Assembly (NCBI GenBank): GCA_036266975.1
Contig: DATAWZ010000066.1
Coordinates: 1 to 7,177, forward strand
Direction: 5' to 3'
Length of the DNA: 7,177 nucleotides
From: DATAWZ01 sp036266975
GTDB lineage: Bacteria; Actinomycetota; Thermoleophilia; Solirubrobacterales; Solirubrobacteraceae
The translations under genes were made by a program, and so were the position numbers. Below the pieces are notes generated by a model. The model was not told the origin of the DNA, ran no database searches, and worked only from the letters and a program-made list of their open reading frames with translations. This document shows, one piece after another, positions 1 to 6,196 of the stretch (positions are counted from its first letter, which is position 1; the number at the start of each line of letters is the position of its first letter).

Positions 1-643
1 CCGGGTTGCGGGGGTCATCCTCGGGGATGCCCGCCTCGACCTTGCCCACCAGGTCGGCGCCGACGTCGGCCGCCTTGGTGAAGATGCCGCCGCCGAGTCG
101 CGCGAAGACCGAGATCAGCGAGCCGCCGAAGCCGAGGCCGACGAGCGCATCGACCGCGTGGCGCTGGCTCTCGCCTGCGACCGCGGTGAGGATCCCGTAG
201 TAGGCCGAGACGCCGAACAGCGCGAGGCCCGCCACGAGCAGGCCGGTGATCGCGCCGCCGCGGAAGGCGACGCTCAGCGCCGGGCTGATCCCGCCGCGGG
301 CCGACTCGGCCACGCGGGCGTTGGAGCGCACCGAGACGTTCATGCCGATGAAGCCGGCCGAGCCCGACAGGAGCCCGCCGATCAAGAAGCCGATCGCGAC
401 GCGGATGTTCTGGATCGGGATCAGCGCGATGAAGATCACCACGCCGACGCACGCGATCGTCGTGTACTGACGGTTCAGGTACGCGCTCGCGCCCTCCTGG
501 ACGGCGCGCGAGATCTCCTGCATTCGCTCGTTGCCGGGAGAAAGGGACAGCAGCGCACGCGTGGTGTAAAGCCCGTAGAGGACCGCGCACGCCGCGCACA
601 CGAGGGCCACGACATCCCCGTGGTTGGTTAGGAAACGACTCAA
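1..643 (-). CDS. hppA: Membrane-bound proton-translocating pyrophosphatase, N-terminal part (runs off left edge)
   Basis: Couples hydrolysis (or synthesis) of cytosolic pyrophosphate to proton movement across the membrane. My translation of 643 down to 1 gives 214 residues with no stop. Hydrophobic segments lie at about 11-33, 63-90, 84-105 and 130-155, and the family signature GGGIFTKAADVGADLVGKVE is at 184-203. It includes the D-x7-K-x-E pyrophosphate-binding motif (D193, K201, E203), followed by EAGIPEDDPRNP. Family members are roughly 650-800 residues, so about a quarter to a third is present. The start is TTG at 643-641, chosen because GGAGG at 657-653 lies 9 nt upstream and the N-terminus has the expected length before the first membrane helix. 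The residues that separate K+-dependent from K+-independent enzymes lie outside the window, so the ion subtype cannot be called; proton pumping is the family default. Confidence 0.95.
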   Translation of the reverse strand, partial: MSRFLTNHGDVVALVCAACAVLYGLYTTRALLSLSPGNERMQEISRAVQEGASAYLNRQYTTIACVGVVIFIALIPIQNIRVAIGFLIGGLLSGSAGFIGMNVSVRSNARVAESARGGISPALSVAFRGGAITGLLVAGLALFGVSAYYGILTAVAGESQRHAVDALVGLGFGGSLISVFARLGGGIFTKAADVGADLVGKVEAGIPEDDPRNP

Positions 644-652
644 GGGGGGGTT

Positions 653-657
653 CCTCC
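653..657 (-). promoter_or_regulatory. Ribosome binding site of hppA
   Basis: GGAGG read on the minus strand, 9 nt before the TTG codon at 643-641. It is the clearest Shine-Dalgarno sequence in the window and decides the TTG start. Confidence 0.75.
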
Positions 658-672
658 GAAGTGAAGTTGCGC

Positions 673-695
673 GTTCCGGGACAGCCGGCCGGAAC
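673..695. repeat. Inverted repeat in the hppA leader
   Basis: GTTCCGG at 673-679 and CCGGAAC at 689-695 form a perfect 7-bp inverted repeat with a 9-nt spacer, ending 15 nt before the hppA ribosome binding site. It could be an RNA hairpin in the leader or a protein-binding operator; the sequence does not say which. It does not match the Rex operator consensus. Confidence 0.45.
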
Positions 696-700
696 ATGGG

Positions 701-721
701 AAAACCGGGCGGGGCGCCCGG
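701..721 (-). terminator. GC-rich hairpin followed by four Ts, upstream of hppA
   Basis: On the minus strand CCGGGCG (721-715), a 3-nt loop and CGCCCGG (711-705) form a perfect 7-bp stem, followed at once by TTTT (704-701). This looks like a short intrinsic terminator. It may back up termination of the operon ending at 830. If the hppA promoter lies upstream of it (see 734-739), it would instead sit in the hppA leader as an attenuator. The T tract is short, so termination would be incomplete. Confidence 0.45.
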
Positions 722-733
722 CAAAGCGCGCGG

Positions 734-739
734 AGTGTA
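734..739 (-). promoter_or_regulatory. Possible -10 element for hppA
   Basis: TACACT on the minus strand matches the TAnnnT form of a -10 box and would place a transcript start near 727, giving a leader of roughly 85 nt that contains both hairpins. No convincing -35 box lies 16-18 nt upstream. Weak call. Confidence 0.25.
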
Positions 740-787
740 TCGAGGACGTCGGCGTCAGCACCCCCCCAACTGGGGGAGGGTTCTCTC

Positions 788-817
788 AAAACGCCCGGAT
801 CAGCGCTGCGGCCGGGC
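788..817 (-). terminator. Candidate intrinsic terminator of the tsaE-to-DUF1844 operon
   Basis: Read on the minus strand, GCCCGG (817-812) pairs with CCGGGC (798-793) across a 13-nt loop that contains the self-complementary CAGCGCTG, and the stem is followed by GTTTT (792-788). It begins 12 nt after the stop codon of the last operon gene, the usual place for a terminator. The loop is large and the T run short, so strength is uncertain. Confidence 0.5.
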
Positions 818-829
818 CAAAAGCGTCGG

Positions 830-1312
830 TCAACGTCCGGGCACCCACAGCCGGCCGCTGGACTCGGCCGGCCCGGGTCCACGATCGCCCGGATCCTCGC
901 CCTCGGCCGGCGCGTCCTCGGGCGCGGCCGGGGCCCCCTGCGGGGCATCTGTCGGTGCAGACGGCTCTCGCGTCGATGTCGTCGGGCCCGTCGAGGTCGT
1001 CGACGACCCGGCTCCGGCGAGCCGCGCGTACTCCATCTGCAGCTGCGAGAGCGCGTTGCGGACCGGGGCAAGCTCCGGGGCCCCGTCGCGCTCGAGCATC
1101 GGCAGCAGCGCCCGGACGGCGTCGATCGCGTCGCGCACCTGCTCGAGGTCGCGGTCCTGTTCGGCGTCCGGGCCCCCGAGCCCGAGCCGCCGGCCGGCGA
1201 CGTTGATCAGCGTCACGATCGTCTGGGCGATGATGTCGCCCACGCGGATCCGGGCCAGCTCGGCCTCGTAGGCCGCGCGCAGTTCCTCTTCGGTGGGTTG
1301 GGGACCGCCCAT
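830..1312 (-). CDS. DUF1844-like small protein with acidic/proline-rich tail
   Basis: 160 residues; no function is established for this family. Residues 23-98 (from RVGDIIAQTIVTLINVAG to ALSQLQMEYARL) have the DUF1844 pattern: a helical stretch, a variable linker, then a helix in the style 'AIDAVRALLPML' and a closing 'LxxLQMxYARL'. Residues 101-160 are low complexity, rich in S, T, P, A, E and D, and probably disordered. The start is ATG at 1312-1310; its A is the last base of the upstream TGA (1314-1312), a 1-nt overlap typical of translational coupling. It is the last gene of the operon, with a candidate terminator just beyond the TGA at 832-830. Family assignment is from remembered pattern only. 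The tail is lineage-typical GC-rich sequence and may not be functional. Confidence 0.8.
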   Translation of the reverse strand: MGGPQPTEEELRAAYEAELARIRVGDIIAQTIVTLINVAGRRLGLGGPDAEQDRDLEQVRDAIDAVRALLPMLERDGAPELAPVRNALSQLQMEYARLAGAGSSTTSTGPTTSTREPSAPTDAPQGAPAAPEDAPAEGEDPGDRGPGPAESSGRLWVPGR

Positions 1313-2469
1313 CACCGAGGCAGGATAGCCTGGCCGCCGTAGCTGTGAAGGGCCTCGCGCACCGCGCCCGCGTAAACCTCCTGCGACGTCGCGCCGGCCG
1401 CGATCTGGCGCCGCTGGCGCTGGGCGCCGTTGAGCTCGACGGCGTCCGGGAGCGCGATCGCCAGCCGCTCGCGCGCGGGCGCGGCCCACTCGCCCAGCCG
1501 CCCCACCACCTCGGCGGCCGAGACGACGTCGCCGCGCCGCAGGTCGATCAGCTCGCCGTCCATCCCGTGCCGGATCGCCCGCCAGACGTTCTCCTCGATC
1601 AGCCTCGGCGCCGGGTGATCGAAGGGCACGCCCGCGTCGACGTCGAGCGCCGCCTGGGCGACGCACGCGACGATCAGCCCGGCGAGCACCTCGGACTCCC
1701 CCGCCGTGGGCTGGGCGTCGCAGATGCGGACCTCGACGGTGCCGTAGGCCAGGTGCGGGCGCACCGACCACCACACCTGGGTGAACTCGATGATCGACCC
1801 GGTCCCGACCAGGAACTCCAGGTACTCGCGGTAGGCCGCCCAGGACCCGAAGGCGTCGGGGATCCCGCAGCGCGGAAAGGAGCGCGTGAACGTCTGGGTG
1901 CGCGCCGAGTGCAGCCCGCTGTCGCGCCCGTCGACGTAGGGTGAGCTCGCCGACAGCGCGAGCAGCACCGGCAGCACGGGCCGCAGCCGGTCGCACACCT
2001 TCACCGCCCGGTCGAGGTCGCGCACCCCGACGTGCACGTGCAGGCTGAAGGTGTTGTTGCGCCAGGCGACGTACTTCAAACCCTCCTCGACGCGCCGGTA
2101 GTGCTCGGTGTCGATGATCGGCTGCTCGCGGTAGTCGGCCCACGGGTGCGTCCCACACGCCCCGAGCGCGACGCCGCGCGACTCGGCGAGGGCGAACAGC
2201 CGCCGGCGGCGGTCGCGCTGACGCGCGAACGCGTCGTGCACGTCGGCCCCGGGGCCGGAGATGATCTCGATCTCGCTGGAGATCAGCTCGCCGGTGATGT
2301 GCTCGTGCAGCGTGGGGTCGGTCGCCGCCGCCACGTCACGCAGCTCCTCGAAGCGCGGGACGAGGTCGAGCGTGACCGGGTCGAGCAGGGCGAACTCCTC
2401 CTCGAGCCCGACGGTGAAGTCGCTCGCCTGCGCATAGACGTCGACGGCCCGATCGAAGTCAAGGGTCAT
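1312..2469 (-). CDS. ybdK: Putative glutamate-cysteine ligase 2 (YbdK-family carboxylate-amine ligase)
   Basis: 385 residues, near the usual 370-380 of the GCS2/YbdK family. These enzymes have a glutamine-synthetase-like ATP-grasp-type active site and join a carboxylate to an amine; E. coli YbdK has weak gamma-glutamylcysteine ligase activity, so the physiological substrate here is open. Visible signatures: GLEEEFALLDPVTLDLVPR at 21-39 (metal/ATP-binding glutamates), ELISSEIEI at 61-69, GTHPW at 106-110, FSLHVHVGV at 141-149 and YGTVEVRICDAQPT at 242-255. Start is ATG at 2469-2467, 19 nt after the rex stop; GGGAG at 2487-2483 is a distant, weak Shine-Dalgarno. The stop overlaps the next gene by one base. 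A place beside rex and a glutaredoxin-like gene fits a role in thiol or redox metabolism, but actinobacteria usually use mycothiol or ergothioneine rather than glutathione, so glutathione synthesis should not be assumed. Confidence 0.92.
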   Translation of the reverse strand: MTLDFDRAVDVYAQASDFTVGLEEEFALLDPVTLDLVPRFEELRDVAAATDPTLHEHITGELISSEIEIISGPGADVHDAFARQRDRRRRLFALAESRGVALGACGTHPWADYREQPIIDTEHYRRVEEGLKYVAWRNNTFSLHVHVGVRDLDRAVKVCDRLRPVLPVLLALSASSPYVDGRDSGLHSARTQTFTRSFPRCGIPDAFGSWAAYREYLEFLVGTGSIIEFTQVWWSVRPHLAYGTVEVRICDAQPTAGESEVLAGLIVACVAQAALDVDAGVPFDHPAPRLIEENVWRAIRHGMDGELIDLRRGDVVSAAEVVGRLGEWAAPARERLAIALPDAVELNGAQRQRRQIAAGATSQEVYAGAVREALHSYGGQAILPR

Positions 2470-2488
2470 GGCCCGGCGGCCGCTCCCA

Positions 2489-3199
2489 TCAGGTCAGATA
2501 GAAGTAGAGCGCGTACAGCAGGTCGACGGCGGGGCTGGAGGTGTGCACGGTCACCTCCGGCGGCACGCTGAGCAGGGTCTCGGAGTAGTTGAAGAGGATC
2601 TTCACGCCCGCGTCGACGAGCTCGTCGGCGAGCGTCTGGGCGGCGTGGCCGGGTACCGCGAGCACCCCGACGACGATGTCCTCCTCCTCGACGATCTGGC
2701 GCAGGTCATCCTTGTGGCGCACGGTATGCACCCCGACGGGGGTGCCGACCTTCTCGGGGTCGACGTCGAAGATCGCCACGACCCGGAAGCCGTGGTCGGC
2801 GAAGATGTCCGAGGAGGCGATCGCCAGCCCGAGGTGGCCCGCGCCGAACAGGGCGATGTTGTGCTGCCCGGCGGTGCGCAGGATCTTGCGGATCTGCGAG
2901 ACGAGCGACTCGACGTTGTAGCCCACGCCGCGCTTGCCGAAGCGTCCGAATCCGGACAGGTCACGGCGGATCTGCGTCGAGTTGACGTGGGTGTACTCGG
3001 AGAGCTCCTGCGAGGAGATCGTCTCCTTGCCCATCTTCTTGGCCTGCGTGAGCACCTGCAGATAGCGCGACAGGCGCGCGGCGACGCCCAGCGACAGCCG
3101 CTCGCTGTCCACGCGCGGAAGAATGGCCGACTCCCGGCCCTCGGAGGGGGAGCCGTCGTGGTGGTTCGTCGCAGACTTCGGGAGGGCGGCGTCCGGCAC
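2489..3199 (-). CDS. rex: Redox-sensing transcriptional repressor Rex
   Basis: Rex binds DNA when NADH/NAD+ is low and lets go when NADH rises, controlling respiratory and fermentative genes. The 236-residue product has a winged-helix domain at about 36-95 (with SSQELSEYTHVNSTQIRRDL as recognition region and FGRFGKRGVGYNV as wing), then a Rossmann fold with GAGHLG at 119-124 and an acidic FDVD at 144-147 for NAD(H) ribose, ending in the C-terminal helix DLLYALYFYLT that swaps between subunits in the dimer. Start is GTG at 3199-3197, directly abutting the TGA of the glutaredoxin-like gene. This gives an N-terminal extension of about 35 residues, longer than typical Rex; a GTG at residue 30 (3112-3110) is an alternative, though it has no better ribosome binding site. 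No Rex operator was seen in the window, so autoregulation is not supported here. Confidence 0.96.
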   Translation of the reverse strand: MPDAALPKSATNHHDGSPSEGRESAILPRVDSERLSLGVAARLSRYLQVLTQAKKMGKETISSQELSEYTHVNSTQIRRDLSGFGRFGKRGVGYNVESLVSQIRKILRTAGQHNIALFGAGHLGLAIASSDIFADHGFRVVAIFDVDPEKVGTPVGVHTVRHKDDLRQIVEEEDIVVGVLAVPGHAAQTLADELVDAGVKILFNYSETLLSVPPEVTVHTSSPAVDLLYALYFYLT

Positions 3200-3460
3200 T
3201 CAGCGTGACTGTAGCCGCTCGCGCAGCGCTCGCTCGTCGACGAAATGGTCGGACAGGTGCTCGCCGTCCAACTCCACCACCGGGATGCGCTCGAAATACG
3301 CCTTGAGCAGGGCATCATCGGTCTCGATGTCGCGCTCCTCGAGCACAAACGGATGTTCGCTTTGGACGCGCTGGAGCACCCGCCGCGCGTCGTCACACAG
3401 GCAGCATCCGGATCGGGAGAAAATCACCAGTCGGGGGAGGGTTCCGGCGCCGGTGGTCAC
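3200..3460 (-). CDS. Glutaredoxin-like thiol-disulfide protein (DUF836 type)
   Basis: 86 residues with the thioredoxin-fold plan of the short glutaredoxin/DUF836 group. A first strand (LVIFSRS, 11-17) leads to the active-site SGCCLCDDA (17-25) with the CxxC pair C19 and C22 plus an extra C20. Next come a helix, a second strand (FVLEERDIE), the cis-proline segment RIPVVELDG (58-66; P60) and a final helix. It probably reduces or forms disulfides in cytoplasmic partners, but the partner is unknown. Start is GTG at 3460-3458, overlapping the tsaD TGA as GTGA; this gives a protein that begins just before the first strand, as expected. rex starts on the next base after its stop, so the pair is likely co-translated. 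Without a C-terminal glutathione-specific motif I cannot say which thiol serves it. Confidence 0.85.
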   Translation of the reverse strand: MTTGAGTLPRLVIFSRSGCCLCDDARRVLQRVQSEHPFVLEERDIETDDALLKAYFERIPVVELDGEHLSDHFVDERALRERLQSR

Positions 3461-4461
3461 TGTGGTCGCTCGCCGGTCGCGAACGCGTCGAGCGCGAGGT
3501 AGTCCGGATAGGCCATCGGCGTCTGAAAGCGCGCGGCGCTGCCGATCATCCCGGCGTTGTCGGTGCACAGTGCGCGCGAGGGCACAAACAGCGGCACGCC
3601 GATCCGGGCCAGGCGCTCGCGCAGCGGCCCGTTGGCGGCGACCCCGCCGCCGATCGCCAGCCGCTGCAGGCCCGTGGCCCTGAGCCCCTGCTCGACGCGG
3701 CGGGCGAGCGCCTCGACCACGGCCGCCTGGAAGGAGGCGGCCAGGTCGGCTCGGCGCTGCTGGGCGACCTGCTCCCCCAGGTCCCGGATCCGGTAGAGCA
3801 GCGCGGTCTTCAGGCCGGCGAAGGAGAAGTCCAGCGAGGCGGCGAATCGCGCCGACCCACCGCGGCCGACCTCGGGAAAGGCGAACGCGGCCGGATCGCC
3901 CTCGGCGGCGAGCCGCTCCAGGGCCGGACCGCCGGGATAGCCGAGCCCGAGCATGCGGGCGCCCTTGTCGACCGCCTCCCCGGCGGCGTCGTCGAGGGTG
4001 CTGCCGAGCGTCTCGAAGCGCTCGTGGTCGCTCACGCGCGCCAGCAGCGTGTGCCCGCCGCTGGCGATCAGGCACAGAAACGGCGGCTCGCAGGGATCGG
4101 GCGCGAGGAAGTTGGCGGCGACGTGGCCCTGGAGGTGGTCGACCGCGGCGAACGGCAGCTCCCGCGCGGCGGCCAGGCCCTTGGCCGCGCTGAGCCCGAC
4201 GAGCAGCGCGCCGAGCAGCCCCGGACCGCGCGTGGCGGCGACCAGGCGCACGTCGTCCAGGCCGATCCCGCCCTCCTCGAGCGCCCGGGCGATCACCGCG
4301 TCGATCACCTCCAGGTGGTGGCGCGCGGCGATCTCGGGCACGACGCCGCCGAAGCGGTCGTGCGCGTGCTGGGAGGCGATCACGTTGGAGCGCAGCGTCC
4401 CATCGTCGGCGACCACCGCGGCGCAGGTGTCGTCGCAGCTCGTCTCGACGGCGAGGATCAC
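3457..4461 (-). CDS. tsaD: tRNA N6-adenosine threonylcarbamoyltransferase
   Basis: Catalytic subunit that transfers threonylcarbamoyl from threonylcarbamoyl-AMP to N6 of A37 in ANN-decoding tRNAs, working with TsaB and TsaE in the cytoplasm. The 334-residue product has the ASKHA-fold signatures: LAVETSCDDT at 3-12, FGGVVPEIAARHH at 37-49, the metal-binding HLQGH (H109, H113), ASGGHT, STLDDAAGEAVDK, LGYPGG, DFSFAGLKTA, AIGGGVAANGPLR and the metal-ligand region CTDNAGMIG near the C-terminus. Length matches bacterial TsaD. Start is GTG at 4461-4459, overlapping the rimI stop as GTGA; longer in-frame extensions would add arginine-rich sequence unlike the family. The stop overlaps the glutaredoxin-like start by 4 nt. 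No key residue is missing. Confidence 0.98.
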   Translation of the reverse strand: MILAVETSCDDTCAAVVADDGTLRSNVIASQHAHDRFGGVVPEIAARHHLEVIDAVIARALEEGGIGLDDVRLVAATRGPGLLGALLVGLSAAKGLAAARELPFAAVDHLQGHVAANFLAPDPCEPPFLCLIASGGHTLLARVSDHERFETLGSTLDDAAGEAVDKGARMLGLGYPGGPALERLAAEGDPAAFAFPEVGRGGSARFAASLDFSFAGLKTALLYRIRDLGEQVAQQRRADLAASFQAAVVEALARRVEQGLRATGLQRLAIGGGVAANGPLRERLARIGVPLFVPSRALCTDNAGMIGSAARFQTPMAYPDYLALDAFATGERPQ

Positions 4462-4970
4462 GGCACGTCGTCGAGGCTGCCGTTGAGCGTGGCCGGCGTG
4501 CGCCACATGATCATGGCGTCCTCGCCGTTGTCCTGGTAGTAGCGCCGGCGCATGCCCGTGGCGCGGAAGCCCTCGCGCTGGTAGAGGCGGATCGCGCCGT
4601 GGTTGGAGCGGCGCACCTCGAGGGTGAAGCGGGGCGCGGACTCTCCGACCCGGACGTAGAGCTCGTGCAGCAGGGCGCTGGCCACGCCCTGGCGGCGCAC
4701 GTCGGGGTCCACGGCGATGTTCATGATGTGCCAGACGGTCTCGTAGCGCGAGCAGATCGTGTAGCCGATCAGCTGGCCGTCGAGCACAGCGGCCAGGCAG
4801 CGCCCGGAGGGCTTGGAGAGCTCCAGGACGAACATGGCCAGCGACCACGGCGTCACGAACGCGCGGCGCTCGACCCGCATGACCGACGGCAGGTCGGCGT
4901 AGACGAGCTTGCGCACCTCAAGGGGGGCGGCCGGGCGGTCGGGGGTCTCGGCGGCCTGTGGTTCGGTCAT
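4458..4970 (-). CDS. rimI: Ribosomal protein S18 alanine N-acetyltransferase (GNAT)
   Basis: Acetyl-CoA-dependent N-acetyltransferase; in E. coli RimI acetylates the N-terminal alanine of ribosomal protein S18. The 170-residue product shows the GNAT order. An N-terminal strand (EVRKLVYADLPSVMRVE) precedes PWS at 41-43, and strand 4 is HIMNIAVDPDVR. The acetyl-CoA phosphate loop RRQGVA is at 92-97, followed by TLEVRRSN (116-123), LYQREGF (129-135) and the RimI-typical RRRYYQDNGEDAMIM (141-155). About 16 residues before the fold are A/P/E-rich. Start is ATG at 4970-4968, overlapping the tsaB stop as ATGA; the end overlaps tsaD as GTGA. The tsaB-rimI-tsaD order is a widely conserved bacterial arrangement and supports the RimI call over a generic GNAT. 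Confidence 0.95.
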   Translation of the reverse strand: MTEPQAAETPDRPAAPLEVRKLVYADLPSVMRVERRAFVTPWSLAMFVLELSKPSGRCLAAVLDGQLIGYTICSRYETVWHIMNIAVDPDVRRQGVASALLHELYVRVGESAPRFTLEVRRSNHGAIRLYQREGFRATGMRRRYYQDNGEDAMIMWRTPATLNGSLDDVP

Positions 4971-5662
4971 GGCTGGCGGCGGTGGCGGGCGATCTCGGCG
5001 TCGGGGCGGCGCCGGTAGTCCGGAAGCACGCTCGCCGGATGGCCGTCCGTCGCAGCGGCTCCACGGCGGCATATCGCGAGCCCATCGACGCGGTGCACGG
5101 GCGCCTCCGGCTCCGGCACCGAGACGCCGCCCGCCCGAAGCTCGTCCTGAAATCGTATCGCCCCGTCGCCGACGGCCTCCCACGTCGCGTGGGGATCGAG
5201 CGCGCGCGCGAACGCGGCCACCTCGCCCGGCGCCAGTGCGCGCGGCTCCGCCATCTCTGCCCCGCCGGCGTAGGCGGCGACGAACACCTCCCCGCGGCGG
5301 GCGTCGATGACCGCCAGGCGGTGGCCGGACTCGGGGGCCGGCAGGCCGTCGGCGAGCGCGGCGAGCGTGCCGACCCCGACGAGCGTGGCCCCGAGCGAGA
5401 GCGCGAGGCCGTGCGCCACCGACAGGCCGATCCGCAGCCCGGTGAAGCTGCCGGGCCCGACGCCGACCACGACCCGGTCGAGCGCCTCCCAGGCCAGGTC
5501 GGCGCGGTCGAGCAGCTCGCGCGCGAGCGCCAGAAGCTCGCGCGCGTGGCCGGGCCGGCCGCCGCTCGGCGGCCGGCGGGCGCTCAGCTCGAGCGCCCGC
5601 TCGGTGTCGATCAGCCCCGCGACCGTGTCCGCGGTCGCCGTGTCCAGGCCGAGGACGATCAC
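4967..5662 (-). CDS. tsaB: tRNA threonylcarbamoyladenosine biosynthesis protein TsaB
   Basis: Non-catalytic TsaD paralogue that dimerises with TsaD and recruits TsaE for t6A formation. The 231-residue product shows LGLDTAT at 4-10, the hallmark GPGSFTGLRIG at 69-79 followed by SVAHGLAL, and VIDARRGEVF at 118-127. It ends in the typical 'PDYRRRPDAE' segment. Start is GTG at 5662-5660, overlapping the tsaE TGA as GTGA; the protein then opens directly with the first strand of the fold. The end overlaps rimI as ATGA. Length is in the normal 220-240 range, and nothing is missing compared with the family pattern. Confidence 0.97.
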   Translation of the reverse strand: MIVLGLDTATADTVAGLIDTERALELSARRPPSGGRPGHARELLALARELLDRADLAWEALDRVVVGVGPGSFTGLRIGLSVAHGLALSLGATLVGVGTLAALADGLPAPESGHRLAVIDARRGEVFVAAYAGGAEMAEPRALAPGEVAAFARALDPHATWEAVGDGAIRFQDELRAGGVSVPEPEAPVHRVDGLAICRRGAAATDGHPASVLPDYRRRPDAEIARHRRQP

Positions 5663-6090
5663 CGCGCGAAGTCCACGCGGATCTCGCGCCGGTCGCCGCC
5701 GGCGTGGGCGAGCTCGACCCGCGCCGCGGCCATCGGCGCGAGCAGCGGCTCGGCGAGGGCGGGCCACTCCACGAAGGCGATCGACTGGCCGTCCAGGTAG
5801 TCCGCGAGCAGCCCGGGGTCCTCCTCGGCCAGATCGGAGAGCCGGTACAGGTCCACGTGGGCGACGGTCACCCCGCGCTCGCCGCGGTAGCGGTGGGCGA
5901 TGGCGAAGGTCGGACTGGTGACCGGCCCGCTGACGCCGAGCGCCCGCGCCGCACCGCGCACGAAGGTGGTCTTGCCGGCGCCGAGCTCGCCGCTGACGAG
6001 CACGACGTCCCCCGGCGCCAGGCGCGCGGCGACCCGGGCGCCCTCCCGCTCGGTGTCCCGCGCGCTCTCGCTGACCACGTTCGAGATCAC
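5659..6090 (-). CDS. tsaE: tRNA threonylcarbamoyladenosine biosynthesis ATPase TsaE
   Basis: P-loop ATPase that drives turnover of the TsaB-TsaD complex in t6A synthesis. From GTG at 6090 the product has 143 residues: an N-terminal helix with the family's S-x2-E/D-T pattern (SARDTEREGARVAARL), Walker A GELGAGKTT at 34-42, VTSPTF at 57-62, HVDLYRL at 78-84 and FVEWP at 106-110. The frame is open further to an ATG at 6141-6139 with GGAG 10 nt before it, which would give 160 residues starting with an arginine-rich stretch. I prefer GTG because that product starts where the family starts and because 6091-6188 is a palindrome filling the gap to the upstream gene. First gene of the coupled operon; the stop overlaps tsaB as GTGA. 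Confidence 0.93.
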   Translation of the reverse strand: MISNVVSESARDTEREGARVAARLAPGDVVLVSGELGAGKTTFVRGAARALGVSGPVTSPTFAIAHRYRGERGVTVAHVDLYRLSDLAEEDPGLLADYLDGQSIAFVEWPALAEPLLAPMAAARVELAHAGGDRREIRVDFAR

Positions 6091-6188
6091 CCGAGCACCC
6101 CGCCGTCGGCGTCCGACGGCCCCACTAGCTTCCGCTGGCATGCATCGCCTGCTCCGGCGTCGTCAGCCGCCCACGCCAGGGTGCTCGG
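6091..6188. repeat. 98-nt imperfect palindrome upstream of tsaE
   Basis: In ungapped register, 6091-6123 and the reverse complement of 6156-6188 agree at 26 of 33 positions. The outer ends form a perfect 11-bp inverted repeat, CCCGAGCACCC at 6090-6100 against GGGTGCTCGGG at 6179-6189. Within the left arm lies a separate perfect hairpin, GCCGTCGG (6102-6109), CGT loop, CCGACGGC (6113-6120). The element fills the gap between the stop of the LPYTG gene (6197) and the preferred GTG of tsaE. It may act as a transcriptional barrier or leader RNA structure, or be a remnant of a small repeat element. No T tract follows it on either strand. Confidence 0.6.
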
Positions 6189-6196
6189 GCAACCTC

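Noticed and set aside
15..761. Long minus-strand ORF of 248 residues
   Set aside because: It is an alternative frame of hppA: the translation is arginine-rich and repetitive, while another frame gives an unmistakable pyrophosphatase.
763..776. CCCCC-AACT-GGGGG hairpin
   Set aside because: A 5-bp stem without a T tract on either strand; probably a by-product of homopolymer runs, so it is not called as a terminator.
624..1271. Plus-strand ORF of 215 residues opposite the DUF1844-like gene
   Set aside because: Low-complexity S/R/P/G-rich translation typical of antisense frames in GC-rich DNA; it spans the terminator region and has no recognisable domain.
1345..3208. Several plus-strand ORFs opposite the ligase and rex
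   Set aside because: All are mirror frames of well-supported minus-strand genes and show no family motifs of their own.
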